A stretch of DNA of 64,000 nucleotides, from NCBI GenBank assembly GCA_015680685.1, contig MNCI01021399.1:88148-152147 (forward strand), written 5' to 3'. Under the pieces are notes generated by a model that saw nothing but the letters and a program-made list of their open reading frames with translations, had not been told where the DNA came from and did no database searches. Below are positions 10,653-22,959 of this stretch, in pieces (within the stretch, counting starts at the first letter, position 1; each line of letters begins with the position of its first letter). The DNA comes from Gnetum montanum (taxonomy: Eukaryota > Streptophyta > Gnetopsida > Gnetales > Gnetaceae). Made by a program: the position numbers and the translations under genes.

Positions 10653-11482
10653 TGATGGGACACGATATTGCATGGGCTATGATATTGTGTACACGATATC
10701 GCATTCGCCGCGATATCGCCTCTTCCCCTGTGATATTACGTACGCGATATTGCAGCATGCTACCAATTCTATAAATAAGAGGTGGCTCTTCCTTGTTTCT
10801 CCATCTAGATCTAGACCTTATCCAAACTCTTGCAGTTTTTCCATTCTAGAGTTAGAGTAATTTCCATGTGCCTGCAATAGAAGTCCCAAAGTGAACGGAT
10901 CTTTATTCAAGCAAATATTGTACCTGAGCACAAGTTTGTGTAAGAAAATAAAGATGAAATTTTGGATAAACCTTGCAGTGCAGGGACTAAGCTAAATAGG
11001 ACTTTAATTATTGTTAATGTTTAAATGCTTTATTAGTTAATTAAATCTCTCTCAACCCTTAACTCCTAGTTAAGTGCATTAGTATGACCACTTCAAGCAC
11101 GTGCGTTATGCTTGGTAATCCTAGCAACGAATAGCATTTGGTAATCCCAAAAAGTTGCATTGGTTCAGGGTGTGAATAGTAAGTGGGACGGATACTGATG
11201 GTAGGCATTAGAACTTAGTTAGTTAAAGTTAGTTACTTAGTCTCTTCACCCTTTCCTCTCCTAGCATAGGTGATAAAACATAAAAGATATAAATATCAAA
11301 TACCTCAGACTTACTTAACCATACAACCGTGACAAATACAAGTAAGTCTAGAAAGACAATGAACAATTAACCTTAGGTGTTCCATAAGGCGTGTAGGCAC
11401 TTAGTCTACGGAGTTCGACCGGATCGCATGTGTAATGCTTGTATTCATATGGTTGAGTGTAGGGGTACCTCACCACTCATCA
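10653..11482 (+). repeat. A2 5' LTR (830 bp)
   Basis: It starts TGATGGGACACG and ends CACTCATCA. The U3 has GATATC/GATATT palindromes at about 10664-10750, a TATA box TATAAATAAG at 10770-10779 and AATAAAG in R near 10948. It closely matches the partner LTR at 26203-27033, which differs in length by one base. Confidence 0.92.
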
Positions 11483-11483
11483 A

Positions 11484-11501
11484 TGGCACCGTTGTCGGGG
11501 A
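11484..11501 (+). promoter_or_regulatory. A2 primer-binding site for tRNA-Asp
   Basis: TGGCACCGTTGTCGGGGA starts one base after the LTR. The complement of the 3' end of plant tRNA-Asp including CCA is TGGCGCCGTTGCCGGGGA. The two differences, G-to-A and C-to-T, are both what CpG deamination would give. Reverse transcription would prime here. Confidence 0.8.
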
Positions 11502-11627
11502 CTAAGTTGTTTGTGTGCTAAGTAGAACATAGGAAATCATCCACATCATTGGGAATCTTAAACAAACCCTTAGGGTTAATCAGAAGAAAATTTAAACAAT
11601 GGTCAATAGCACACTGACAAGATAACA

Positions 11628-13563
11628 ATGTCTTCTTCTTCTCATAAAGGCACTTCACCACCTAGGGATCACACAAGAGATAGTCAGTGGTCTAACACAT
11701 GTTACCAAGAACCGCCAGTTCCTCAATAGTATCGGGTAGTGTATACTCAGCATGATGAGTATGTACCTGATTTTACCTTTATCCTCCATCAGGATGAACA
11801 ACTATGTTGGCGAGACTTGCAAGGTAACATAGTGTTACCCCCAGATCGGGCAGTTCCTAACATGCTCCTTCATGCTCTTACATAGATAGACATGACGTAG
11901 CTATACACTGAATACATTGCAAAAGATTATGACACAAGGGATTACCATCCCACAGTGGCACAACGTTTAAGGGACTTGAGGTAGGAGTGCTACTATACAT
12001 CATTGAAGGACATGGGGGTCCTGCACGTCCTAAGTGAAATTGGAGATGGTGAACCAGTTATAACAGGTTCTCCATCAAATGATGTTCCCCCTCCTAACGA
12101 TGGTGAGGAGGTGGGGTATCAGAACCTACACTCCATGATTCACAATCTTGGCTCAAATCCCCATGAACACCAAGTGTTCACTGAGGGAACAAAAACACAT
12201 GACAAGGACAGGCATTCGAATCGTCATCACGATCAGGGCTGTAGCCATCAAAGAGAAGGTAAGAAACATCATCATGGCGATGGTTCCTCTTCTTCTTCCC
12301 CTTCATCACATCATTCACCCTCTCCTTCCACATTAGGACGTAGTTACAAAGAGCACAACGGTGAGGATAAGGGTAAGCAAAATGAGAGACCTTGACAAGA
12401 GAGTTGAGAGCGAGGACGAGGGCATTCGAGAGAATCAAGGCATGAAAGAAGGAAAAGTAGGGAACCACGTAGGCATCATAGACTTCATGAAAGAGATGAT
12501 CATGATGAACCCCTACTTGCCACCCGAAGTATGTTAGATATTATAGAGGCCGTTAGAATACCTACAAGGCACCAAAAAGATAGTCGGATCAAGAGACTAG
12601 ACATGAATAATATCCCATGATTCGAAGGGGGATACAATGCTAATCCACAAAACCACTTACATGCATTCCACGATGCCTATGCCTTGTAGAATATTAAGAA
12701 CAAGTGGAAAAAGTTAAATTTTTTTCCTAGGACATTCATAAAAGAAGAAGAAAGTTGGTATCGGTCTTTAGAGCTTGAAACTATTAAGAGGTGGAGTACA
12801 ATGCTAGAATTGTTTAACGATAAATACCAAACATACTCCAGAGTATCCAACTTGCGTAAGCAGATCCAAGGATGGAAGCAGGGTAATCACGAACCCTTGG
12901 ATGCTACATGGGTTGATAGTATGCATTGCTACATCATTGCCTCGGCCATGGTTACGCATAATGGGATCAACTCCGCCACCTCGTAGATGGGCTAAGACAT
13001 GAAACCAGGAGAACATTTGGGACATATGCCCAAGGGAGATTATCTGAACTTAGGTCCCATGAAGTTCATATATTTTTGGAGCAAGTAGCTAAAGAAGAAG
13101 GGGAGCCACGGAAAAGAGAAAGCATGGAAGAGTACAACCGTGATCCTTCCCTCCAAAAGAGGGGAGTAAGATTCTATGAGGAAGAGGATGAGTCACCACT
13201 CAAAGAGTTGGTGAATAGAAAAACCTTGCCACTTCATAAGCTAACAACGGAAGTTTTGACTAAGGTAGATGAAATATGGAGCTCCTTTGATAGTGAAATT
13301 GAAACTGTCTAAAAATTGTAGAGGAATCTAAGGAGGAGCGAAGTAGTGATCATGATAAGAAAAAGCGCAGAGATTCAGACCATGCACATAACAAGGGTAA
13401 GGGAAAAATGACTATCACTGATGAGGTTTTGGATTTGGATATAGACAATGACGGTGGATGTGAGATCTACCAATATGACCATCCTAAGGGATGTTGCCCA
13501 ATAATCTCACATCTGCAAGAGTTCGAGGTGTATGCACTCAACCCAAGACTTAACAGACGGTAA
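11628..13563 (+). pseudogene. gag of A2 (broken)
   Basis: The start MSSSSHKG at 11628 is also found in A3 (20772, minus) and A4 (48255). Downstream come a conserved N-terminal part with WRDLQGNIVLPPDRAVPNML near 11810, a His/Ser-rich linker (12200-12330), the capsid fold (12540-12990, including WxxSLELETIKRWSTMLELFNDKYQ and RKQIQGWKQG) and the C-terminal CEIYQYDHPKGCCPIISHL near 13460. TAA at 13561-13563 ends the region. Several in-frame stops and frameshifts are present, for example near 11731, 11884 and 12397. The structure fits the gag of Athila/Tat elements, with an atypical zinc knuckle whose second Cys is Tyr in this copy. Confidence 0.8.
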
Positions 13564-14125
13564 GCACCCCGAAGGTTACCTTATCCCCAAGGTAACCCGA
13601 GGCAATTCCACCAACTGTTAACATATTATCCAAGTGGAAATCCTCCACAACCTATCGAGCAACACCAGCAATGGCAATACCCACAGTCATGGGGGATGCC
13701 ACCGCATAGACAACAATACCCTTACTAGCAACTAGACCCATATGGCTACTACATGCAACAGCCAGTTTCTCCAAGTGACTCTATGGATCACACAACCCCA
13801 CAACATCACTACCAAGTTTGGGAGTATTTTAGGACTCCTTCTTCTCTGGGAGATACACCACATACATACCATCCTCTGAATCCATCTGCCACTCTTATGC
13901 CGGTAGCTCCACCACCAACCGCTCCAACAATGCAAATAGTATATCCCACTCAACCGCAATAACCCAATGTCGTGAGGGCTTCAAATACCCAAGTCTTAGT
14001 TGGTTCTGAAAATTTTATGCCAAAAAGACCTTTCTTCAGAACTAACAATCAAACTAAGCCCTCACCCTCACAAGCGATTGAACATCTAAAATACCTTTGT
14101 ACCAAATAATGTTTCAAGATCTTCT

Positions 14126-14534
14126 TTGACCCAAAAGTCAAGCCCAATGCACATGGTTATGTTAACACATACCGTCATGAATTGGATTAAGGTGGGCCAC
14201 CTTCCTAAGAAATTATTCGACCCTGGAAGTCCCCTAATTTATCTCCAAGTCACTGGGAATGAACCTTGTAAAGCTCTTCTAGACTCAGGTTCTAGAGTCA
14301 ACCTAATATCGCAACAGATGTATAAAGCCTAGAACCTACCTCCATTAAGGAAGAGTAACATTCAACTTGAGCTGGCCGACCAGTCCATCATTGTCCCCTT
14401 GGGACTATTGGAGGACATCGTCACCACCGTTTATGGGTGATCATACCTAGTGGATTTCCTAGTAATACAAGTAACTAACAGCTAGGGGAACTTCCCAATA
14501 ATAATGGGAAGAGTGTGGCTAACTATGATAGATG
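14126..14534 (+). pseudogene. A2 aspartic protease, N-terminal part
   Basis: A segment with ALLDSGSRVNLISQQMY has the D-S-G active site (D-S-G-S-R here against D-S-G-S-G in A1). TAG at 14330-14332 interrupts it; homology continues past the stop to IIMGRVWLTMIDAH, where A3 is inserted after CACAC. The reading resumes in the same frame sense at 21750 with LGICDLSLEI. It matured the A2 polyprotein before decay. Confidence 0.75.
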
Positions 14535-14539
14535 CACAC

Positions 14540-15392
14540 TGATGAGTGGCGAGGTACCCCTACACTTAACCATAAAAATATGAGTGTAACACACGTGATC
14601 CAGTTGAACTCCGCAGACTAAGTGCCTACATGCCTCATGGAACACTTCAGGTTAATTATTCATTGTCTTCCCAGACTTGTATTTTTCATGATGTATGGTT
14701 AAGTAAGTCTGAGGTATATGATTTTTATAGCTTTTTTGATTTTATCTCCTATGCTATTGAGGTGAAGCGTTGAAGAAAATAATTAACTAAATCTAACTAA
14801 CTAACTAAGCCTTAATTAACCTAGCGTCAACATCCATTCCCACTTACCATTCACACCCTGAACCAATGCAACTGTGGTTACCAAACACTAATTGTTGTTG
14901 GGATCACCATGCATAACGCATGTGCTCGAAGCGGTCGTACTGAGGCACTTAGCTAGGAGAGAAGGGTTGAAAAAGATTTAATTCCTAATAAAGCATTTAA
15001 ATGGAAAATAGTAAATAACAATAAATAAAATCCTAATTGGCCTATTCCATGCACTGCAAGGTTTATCCAAGAAGTTCATCTTTATTTCTGTACACAAACT
15101 TGTGTTCAAGTACAATGTTTGCTCGAATAAAGATCATTCACTTTGGAGTTCCTATTGCAGGCACATGGAAAATATTCTATCTCTGGATGGATCAAACTGC
15201 CAGAGTTTCACTATGGTCTAACCTAGGATGGAAAATAAGGAAGAGTTGCCTCTTATTTATAGACTTTGCAGCGCACTGCGATATTACATATGCAATATCG
15301 CAGGGGACAACGCGATACCGCGTACGTGATATTGTATGGGATGCGATATCGCATACGCAATATCGCGGCCCATGCAATATCACATCCCATGA
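14540..15392 (-). repeat. A3 3' LTR (853 bp)
   Basis: On the plus strand it reads TGATGAGTGGCG to CACATCCCATGA, so the element-sense start TGATGGG has become TCATGGG. A TATA box (CTTATTTATA) is at 15252-15261 and the GATATC palindrome array at about 15275-15390. The complement of the polypurine run, TACCCCCATGAC, follows it, showing this is the 3' LTR. Confidence 0.9.
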
Positions 15393-17220
15393 TACCCCCA
15401 TGACTAAATGAAAACTCATCCTTGAGTTCCTTACAATAATATCAGGAAGGTATGGGATTATTGACTCAAATGAAACTAATGGGATGACATGTGAACGGAT
15501 CATCATTACAAGACAAGATAAAATTGGTGTTCATGACAACAAAAGTGAAAACCTTATTACATTGACATCAGGCCTTATTTGGCGGCTGAGAAAGAGAGAG
15601 AGAAAGAAGTTTTGCTGCTGCCAATGCCAAGATTGTGTCTTCCGTTCTCCATTTCGAAGTGCACCATCAGTCTTGCTCCTTGCATAGCTACTTCTAGCAC
15701 TACTCCATTCCAAATGTTCCTTCCAGATCCCCTTCATTGTTGTATGATTGCCATCTACACACACAACACAATCTTATATTAGCAAGGGTAAATGAATTTC
15801 AATGTAGGTGATACCTTGCTTCGGTGAAAGGTCTATTGGCTAGGTTGTGGTATGGCTGATTGTGGGTCTGGAGGTATAATATTCATGACTACCGAAGGTG
15901 TAGCGCTTAGGAGAAAATCAAAAAAAATTGGGTCCCATATGCCCATGAATAATTGTGAACCTCCGGTAGTAATAGGATGAAGAAAGAAAAAGGAACAAGA
16001 AAGATAGATAAAAAGAGACAACTAGAACATCGATGAAATGGATGTCAAGATGGAAATGAACAAAATAAAATTAATTGCAAAAATGTTAAGGGAAAGAATT
16101 TAACTGATGCACCAAATAGGAATGTCAGTGGGGCCTCCCCAAAATAGGCTCATGACCTTAATGCCCTGACAAACCCACATGCAAAGAGTTCGTAGGCTCT
16201 AGGAACGTCATTTGGAACAAGAGTTAAAGTCTTAATCATAAGAATTTACCAAAAATAAAATAATGCATCTACTAAAATATACACTAATGATACAACCGGC
16301 AATGAGGTGAATAATAGAGAGAAGGATGGAGAGAAGAGAATGGAATGGAATCCCAAGAACAAAGTGGTGTACAGCCCCTTGTGTGTTGCATGATTAATGT
16401 GACTTAGCAGATCTCATTCCAACTCCAGCCTCAAACAAACCACTTCCAGTGACTTTGCATTAATGCATTCGGCCAAACCATCCTCTTGAATAACAAGAAT
16501 TCCTTCACCCAAGAGCCACCACCATTCCGAGGAAACAAGGAGGAGAGAGTGGGAAGCCAGAAGGGCCTTAGTTAGAGGGAACATTTTATTTTGAGTTCCA
16601 TAACCATTGCTTGTAGCCCAAGGGATTATTTTGTCTAAGGGGTGTGCTTTGAATTCTCACTTTTCTTTTTTTTTATTTTTTCTTTATTTTTTCTTTATTT
16701 TTTCCTTTTTTTATCCTTTTTTTTTGTTTTTGTGTTTTGTGTTTTTATGCGTGAGAGCCACACCATGCAAAGACTTCTTATTTTTATTTTCTCAGCTTCC
16801 AATAATTGGGTAATGTCGAAATGGCAAGAAAGCTCAAGAAGAAAACATCCAAGCACCCAAGAGAATGGCCAACACGAATGCATCAAGTTCCCTTGAAGCC
16901 ACACCCTTTTCAAGTCTTGAGTCCTTCCTTAGTTTGAGAAATACCCAGTCACTGATTCATTAGAGCTCTTATTAAGAAAGAGACTGTACATTTCCAAGTC
17001 GAGAGAGACCAAAGAACTAGTGGATGAATGGATGAAGTGAACTCATTGCCTGCTATATCAAAAGAACATACCTTAGTATCAACATCATGACTTAAAGGTA
17101 AAAACCAAACATTAGCAATCAATATGAACATAGTTCATACCATCATGAAGAACACTTATTGGGTGACAAACTTACATAGTGGATAACACACACACACACA
17201 CACACAATGAAAAAGGATAA
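15393..17220 (-). other. A3 noncoding 3' region and ORF3 remnant
   Basis: In the element direction: noncoding sequence homologous to 2100-3529 of A1, then a splice-acceptor-like GTGTGTAG followed by ATG at 15754, the ORF3 start (MAIIQQ, then a stop, then a frame similar to A1 ORF3). CA repeats at 17187-17206 lie near its upstream edge. No other coding sequence was recognised. Confidence 0.5.
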
Positions 17221-17223
17221 CAA

Positions 17224-17402
17224 TGTTGTAAAACAAAAACAAGAAAATTTAAAGAAATTTTTAAAACAAAAATGTGTAAAATAAAAACGTGTAAGACAAA
17301 AATGTGTAAAACAAAAACTTGTAAACAAAAATGTGTAAGACAAAAATGTGTAAGACAAAAACTTGTAAAACAAAAACGTGTAAAACAAAAATGTGTAAGA
17401 AA
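17224..17402 (-). repeat. A3 minisatellite (TGTAAAACAAAAA unit as read on plus)
   Basis: About eleven copies of a 13-17 bp unit, the inverse of the A1 array at 1815-2062. Copies vary at the two bases before GTAAAA or GTAAGA. Confidence 0.88.
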
Positions 17403-17666
17403 AAAACTAAAAAGAACTAAAGGCCCCAAATGATTAGCATAAGTGGCCATCTCCCCCATGATTGAATGGAAAGGGAGAGATCTGAAATAATGAATGCCTG
17501 TTTGAATTTCTTAGAAGTGTCCAACTTCTCCTAGTTGATGTTCTTAGATTAAGGGATGGAAGTTGGCGACGCTCATATTCCAAGGTATCTATGCCTTCGT
17601 TGTTGGCATGGGTTACTTCCTCAGTTTGTTCCATGCATATTTGTTGGTTGCTCTTTCGACTAGCTG

Positions 17667-18257
17667 TCAACCATGTGGTGTTTGTGTGGTTGCTACATAC
17701 AGGCATCTTTGTCTCACAGTTTCAAAGGCACACCTGTTGCATGGAGGAGCTGTTGAGCATTTCTCCATGTCATTACCCAATGAATCACTGTATGTGATGC
17801 ATGGAACTTTCTTCTTCTCAATATTTCCATAAATATTTACCTTAGATATCTCCAAGGAAAGATCATGAATCCCTAGGCATGCATCTATTATGCTCAACCA
17901 TGCCCTTCCCATTATAATTGGGAAGTACCCTTTGTTGTTGTTAACTTCTATCACTAGGAAATCGGCTGGGTAGGACTAACCACACATAGTGGTAAAAATG
18001 TCCTCCACCAATCCCAAGGGAATGGTGATGGACTGATCTACCTGCTCTAGTTGGATGTTTCTCTTTTTAAGTTGGGACAGGTTCCAGGCTTGATACATTT
18101 CTCGTGAAACTAAGTTCACTCCAGAACCTAAGTCAAGAAGAGCCTTATGTGGTCCATTCTCAGCAACTTGGAGGTAGATTAAGGGACTCCTAGGGTTAGA
18201 TAGTTTCTTGGGAAGGTGGCCTACCTTGATCCAGTTAGTTATGGTATGGGTTAACAT
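17667..18257 (-). pseudogene. A3 aspartic protease (active site altered)
   Basis: Two open pieces, 17976-18257 and 17667-17954, in the element's protease. The active site reads ALLDLGSGVNLVS, so D-S-G has become D-L-G; the second residue is normally Ser or Thr and supports catalysis. The C-terminal half has FPIIMGRAWLSIIDACLGIHDLSLEIS, typical of gypsy proteases. Below it, 17434-17706 is the short tail shared with A1 that leads into the minisatellite. With pol deleted and the active site changed, it is a remnant. Confidence 0.75.
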
Positions 18258-18854
18258 AATCGTATGCGTTAAGCACTAATGTTGGACTGAAGGGTGCTTC
18301 GAAGCCTTATGTGTCAGAGGAGTGATCACAGAATCAATGGCTTGTTGTTGTGAGAGCTTGTCTAGGCTTTTGGTTCTGAAGAAGGGTCTTCTTTTTTTAT
18401 GGCTATCAGAACTAGCAGTGGGTTGAATGTTTACAGCTCTCGTAGCATTTCGTTGTTGCGGTTGAGTGGGGAGTTCCCCTTGCATTGTTGAAGCAGGAGG
18501 TATGGGAACTATAGGTGGAAGAGGTGCGAATGGAGTAGGAGGATGGTATGGGTATGGAGTGTCTCCCAGATGAAAAGGAGTTCTTCTGAAGTACTCCTGA
18601 ACTTGGTAGTGATGTTAGGGAGTTATGTGACCCATGGAGTCACTTGGAGAAATAGGTTGCTACACGTAATATCCATATGGGTCTGGCTGCCGGTAAGGGT
18701 ACTAATGTTTCGACGGTGGCATCCCCCATGACTATGGGTATTTCCATTGCTGATGTTGTCTGATGGGTTGTGGTCAAGTTCCACTTGGATAGTACGTCAA
18801 CGGTTGGTGGAACTGTCTTGGGTTACCTTGGGGATAAGGTAACCTTCAGGGTGT

Positions 18855-20772
18855 CTACTGTTTATTGAGTCTCAGGTTGAGTGCATACACCCCGGACTCT
18901 TGTAGATGTGAGATGATTGGACAACATCCCTTAGGATGGTCATATTGGCAGATCTCACATCCACCATCATCATCTGTGTTCGAAACCACAACCACATTAG
19001 AGATAGTTATTTTCCCCTTACCCTTGTCACGTGTAGGGCCTGAATGTCTCCGCTTTGTCTTATTCTTGTCACTACTTCGTTCCTCCTTAGACTCCTCTAT
19101 GATTTTCAGGACAGTCTCAATTTTATTATCTAAGGAGCTCCATACTTCATCTACCTTAGCCGATACTTCCATTGTTAGCTTGTAAAGTGACAAGGTTTTT
19201 CTATTCACCAACTCTTCTAGTGGTGACTCATCCTCTTCATCGCAAAATCTCACTCCCTTATTTCGAAGAGAGGGATCACGGTTGTATTCTTCTGCACTTT
19301 CCCTTTTCTGTAGCTCCCCTTCTTCTTTGGCTACTTGTTCCAACAAGCAATGAATCTCATGGGATCTAAGTTCTAATAATCTCCCTTGGGCATAAGTCCC
19401 AAGGGTTCTCCTAGTTTCATACCTTAACCCATCTACGATGTGGCAAAGTTGATCCTACTGCGCGTATCCATGGCCTAGGCAATGATGTAACAATGTGTAG
19501 TAGCATTCCATGGAAGCATCCAAGGGTTCATGAGTACCTTGCTTCCATCCTTGGATCTGCTTACACAAATTATACACTCTGGAGTACATCTGATACTTAT
19601 CGTTGAAGAGTTCTAACATCGTACTCCACCTCTTGATGGTTTCCAGCTCTAAGGACTAGTACCAACTCTCTGCTTCTTTGATGAGTGTCTTGGAAAACAA
19701 CTTTAGTTTTTGCCACTCATTTTCTATGTTTTGTAAGGCATAAGCATCGTGGAATGCCTATAAATGATTTTGCAGATCTGGGTTGTATCCCCCTTTGAAG
19801 CATGTGATATTGTTCATGTTAAAGTGCTTAATCCGACTATCTTTTAAATGCCTTTTTGGTATTCTCACTACCTCCATTATATCTAGCATGCTTTGGGTGG
19901 CAAGTAGGGGTTCGTCATGATCATCTCTTTCATGACGTCTATGATGTCTTCATTGTTTCCTACTTTTCCTTCTTTCATGCCCTTGTCCTCTCTCTTGAAT
20001 TTCTCATCAAGGTCTCTCATTTTGCCTACCTCTATCCTCACCGTTGTGCTCTTTATGACTGCGCCCAAATGTGGAAGGAGAGGGTGAATGATGTGAAGAA
20101 GGGAAAGAAGAAGGAGAACCATTGCCATGTCGATGTTTCTTACCTTCTCTTCTGTGGCTTCAGCCCCGATCATGATGACGATCTGAGTGCCCTTCTTTGT
20201 CATGTGTTGTTGTTCCCTCAGTGAATAGTTGGTGTTCATGGGGATCAGAACTAGGGTCATGTATCGTGGAGCGTAGGTTCTGATATCCCACCTCCTCACT
20301 ATCATTAGGAGGAGAAACATATTTTGATAGAGAACCCATTATAACTGGTTCACCATCTCTAATTTCACTTAGGACGTGTAGGACCTCTTTGCCCTTCAAC
20401 AGTGTATGTTGGCTCTCTTGCCTTGAGTACCTCATACATTGTAAAGCTATGGGATGTTTATCCCTCATGTCAAACTCTACCACAACGTATTCAACATAGA
20501 GTTGAGTCATGCCAATCTGTGCCAAAGCACGGAGGAGCATGTTGGGGATTGCACGATTTGGAGGTAACACTATGTTACCTTGCAAATCTCTCCAGTGCAT
20601 CTATTTATCCTCATGAAGGATAAAAGTAAAATTGGAAATATACTCATTAGGATGAGTATATTCCACCCTATATTGTTAAGGAACTGGCGGATTTAGGTTA
20701 TGTGTTTTTGATTGTCGACTGTCTCTAGTATTGTCCCTAGGTGGTGTAATGCTCTTGTGAGAAGAAGACATC
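18855..20772 (-). pseudogene. gag of A3 (broken)
   Basis: It starts MSSSHKSITPP at 20772 and ends at 18855. Open pieces are 20160-20600 (N-terminal part with WRDLQGNIVLPPNRAIPNML), a His/Ser-rich linker and the 163-codon C-terminus at 18855-19346. The C-terminus has the best kept zinc knuckle of the family in this window, CEICQYDHPKGCC (C-x2-C-x3-H-x4-C), followed by PIISHLQESGVYALN. The first spacing is one residue shorter than the retroviral C-x2-C-x4-H-x4-C. Stops and shifts break the capsid part (about 19400-19870). Confidence 0.8.
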
Positions 20773-20898
20773 TTAGTTTAATTCGGTATGCTAATTAATT
20801 ATTAAATAATTTTTTTTGTTTAATTAACCCTAAGGTTCATTTAAGCTCCCAACAATGTGAATGATATCTTATGTTCTACTTAGCGCACAAACACTTAG

Positions 20899-20916
20899 TC
20901 CTCAGCAACAGCGCTA
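20899..20916 (-). promoter_or_regulatory. A3 primer-binding site, decayed tRNA-Asp type
   Basis: In the element sense the sequence after the 5' LTR is TAGCGCTGTTGCTGAGGA. It differs from the tRNA-Asp complement TGGCGCCGTTGCCGGGGA at four positions, all transitions of the C-to-T or G-to-A kind. Confidence 0.65.
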
Positions 20917-20917
20917 A

Positions 20918-21744
20918 TGATGAGTGGCAAGGTACCCCTACACTCAACCATATGAATACGAGTGTAACATGCATGATCCGGTTGAACTCCATAGACTAAG
21001 TGCCTACACACCTCATGAAAAACTTAAGGTTAATTATTCGTTGTCTTCCTAGACTTACTTGTATTTGTCATGGTGTATGGTTAAGTAAGTCTAAGGTATA
21101 TGATTTTTATAGCTTTTTCTGTTTTATCTCCTATGCCATTGAGATGAAGTGTTGAAGAGAATAATTAACTAACTCTAACTAACTAACTAAGCCTTAATTA
21201 ACCTAGCGTCAGCATCTGTTCCCACTTACCATTCACACCCTAAACCGATGCAACTATGGTTACCAAATGCTAATCGTTGCTGGGATCACCACACGTAATG
21301 CATGTGCTCGAAGCAATCGTACTGAGGCACTTAACTAGGAAAGAAGGGTTGAAAAAGATTTAATTCCTAATAAAGCATTTAAATGGAAAATAATAAATAA
21401 TAATAAATAAAATCCTAATTAGCCTATTCCATGCACTACAAGGTTTATCCAAGAAGTTCATCTTTATTTCCGTACACAAACTTGTGTTCAGGTACAATGT
21501 TTGCTCAAATAAAGATTCGTTCACTTTAGAGTTTCTACTACGGGCACATGGAAAATATTCTATCTCTAGAGGGATCAAACTGCTAGAGTTTCACTACGGT
21601 CTAGCCTAGGATGGAAAACAAGGGAGAGTTGCCTCTTATTTATAGACTTTTTAGTGCACTGCGATATTGCGTACGCGATATCACAGGGGACGACGAGATA
21701 TCACGTATGCGATATCGTGGCCCATGTGACATCACATCCCATCA
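20918..21744 (-). repeat. A3 5' LTR (827 bp)
   Basis: On the plus strand it runs TGATGAGTGGCA to CACATCCCATCA. A TATA box (CTTATTTATA) lies at 21635-21644 and the palindrome array at about 21660-21740. The perfect TSD CACAC follows at 21745-21749. Confidence 0.92.
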
Positions 21745-22139
21745 CACACCTAGGCATCTGTGATCTTTCCCTAGAAATATGCAAGAAAAATACTTTCAAA
21801 AAGATCGAGAAGAAGAAAGTTCCATGCATTGCAGATAGTGACACAGGGTGCCATTGTATGCAGAAATCATGGGTTATGCGAAGTTTAGCATTACCTACAT
21901 GCAATCAGTGTGCACAAGAAATTAATATACAAAAGTGCCTGTATGTAGTAGCCACATGATAGGAAGACACCCAGTGGCTGATGGCTAATCAAGAGAGCAA
22001 CTCGATAGCATGCATGGAACTAACTAAGGGGATAACTAGTGCTTACGTTGAAATCATAGACACACTTGAGCAAGTTCGTTCCCAAGTTCGTTCCCAAATT
22101 TCGGCCCTTAACTTATGGGACAAACTTTTATCAAGCCCT

Positions 22140-22896
22140 AGACCAATTGGAGCAAGTATTGAAATGATGCATTGAAACCAACCTAAAGCACATTTGGTAG
22201 AAAAGCCATTTGATGGTTCAAGAGGGCCTAGTACTAGGGCATAAGATTTCACAGTCAGGAATAGAGGTAGACCTAGAAAAAGTTAAAGTCACCCAAGGAA
22301 TCACCTGACAACTAGAAACTATCAAAGACATTTGGTCATTCCTTGGACACACTAGCTACTATAGGAGATTCATTGAGAACTTCTCCAAGATTGTCAAACC
22401 ATTGGTAGAATTAACGAAAAAGGATGCACCATTTGAATGGACTAGGGAATGTGAATGAGCATTCCAAACTCTAAAATAAAGACTTGTGGAAAATCCTATT
22501 CTACAAGCCCCTGACTGGTCCAAGCCATTCCATATAATGACTGACGCATCCAATTATGCTTTAGGAGTCGTACTAACATAGTTAGATGAACAAAAATGCC
22601 CTTATTACATCCACTGTGCGAGTAAGAGTATTGTTGGTGCACAACTCAACTACACGACTACAGAAAAGGATCTAATGGTTGTAGTGTTTGCACTGGACAA
22701 ATTTAGGCACTATGTGTTAGGCTACAAAGTGTACATTTATACAGATCATAGTGCAATTAGGTTCCTCATGAACAAACCAACGGTTAGCCCTCGTATTACA
22801 CATTGGTTGGTAATCCTTCAGGAGTTCAATCTAACGATAGTAGATTGGAAAGGCACCGAGAACATAGTTGCAGATCAGTTATCTCGGTTGCACTAG
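22140..22896 (+). pseudogene. A2 reverse transcriptase remnant and RNase H
   Basis: The RT fingers and palm with the Y-x-D-D box are not present. Sequence goes from a tail equivalent to that of the A1/A3 protease (21981-22140) straight to the RT thumb region (LEQVLK, then MVQEGLVLGHKISQSGIEVD near 22200-22290). Then follows FLGHTSYYRRFIENFSKI and a Ty3-type RNase H with the three acidic positions in MTDASNYALGVVL (about 22540), TTTEKDLMVVVFALD (about 22660) and YTDHSAIRFL (about 22740), ending NIVADQLSRLH at 22896. Stops occur near 22309, 22457 and 22478. It would have made element cDNA; without the RT core it is inactive. Confidence 0.85.
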
Positions 22897-22959
22897 GACA
22901 ACACAGAGGATGAATATGCCATAATTGATCATTTTCCTGATGAAACCCTCTTTGCCGAT

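Larger units (their letters stand above)
14540..21744 (-). mobile_element. A3: pol-less Ty3/gypsy element nested in A2
   Basis: A complete 7205-bp element in reverse orientation. Its LTRs are 20918-21744 (5') and 14540-15392 (3'), flanked by a perfect TSD CACAC at 14535-14539 and 21745-21749. In its own direction it holds a tRNA-Asp-like primer site, gag, protease, the T-rich minisatellite (17224-17402) and the noncoding region with the ORF3 start at 15754. RT, RNase H and integrase are absent, and the join after protease is the same as in A1. A1 and A3 are thus members of one amplified non-autonomous lineage. It is the youngest layer of the nest by position. Confidence 0.95.

Noticed and set aside
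12178-12468. Minus-strand ORF in the A2 gag region, and similar ones in A3 (19856-20224) and A4
   Set aside because: The complement of the His/Ser-rich gag linker. The gag frame has homologues in all copies with motif conservation on the other strand.
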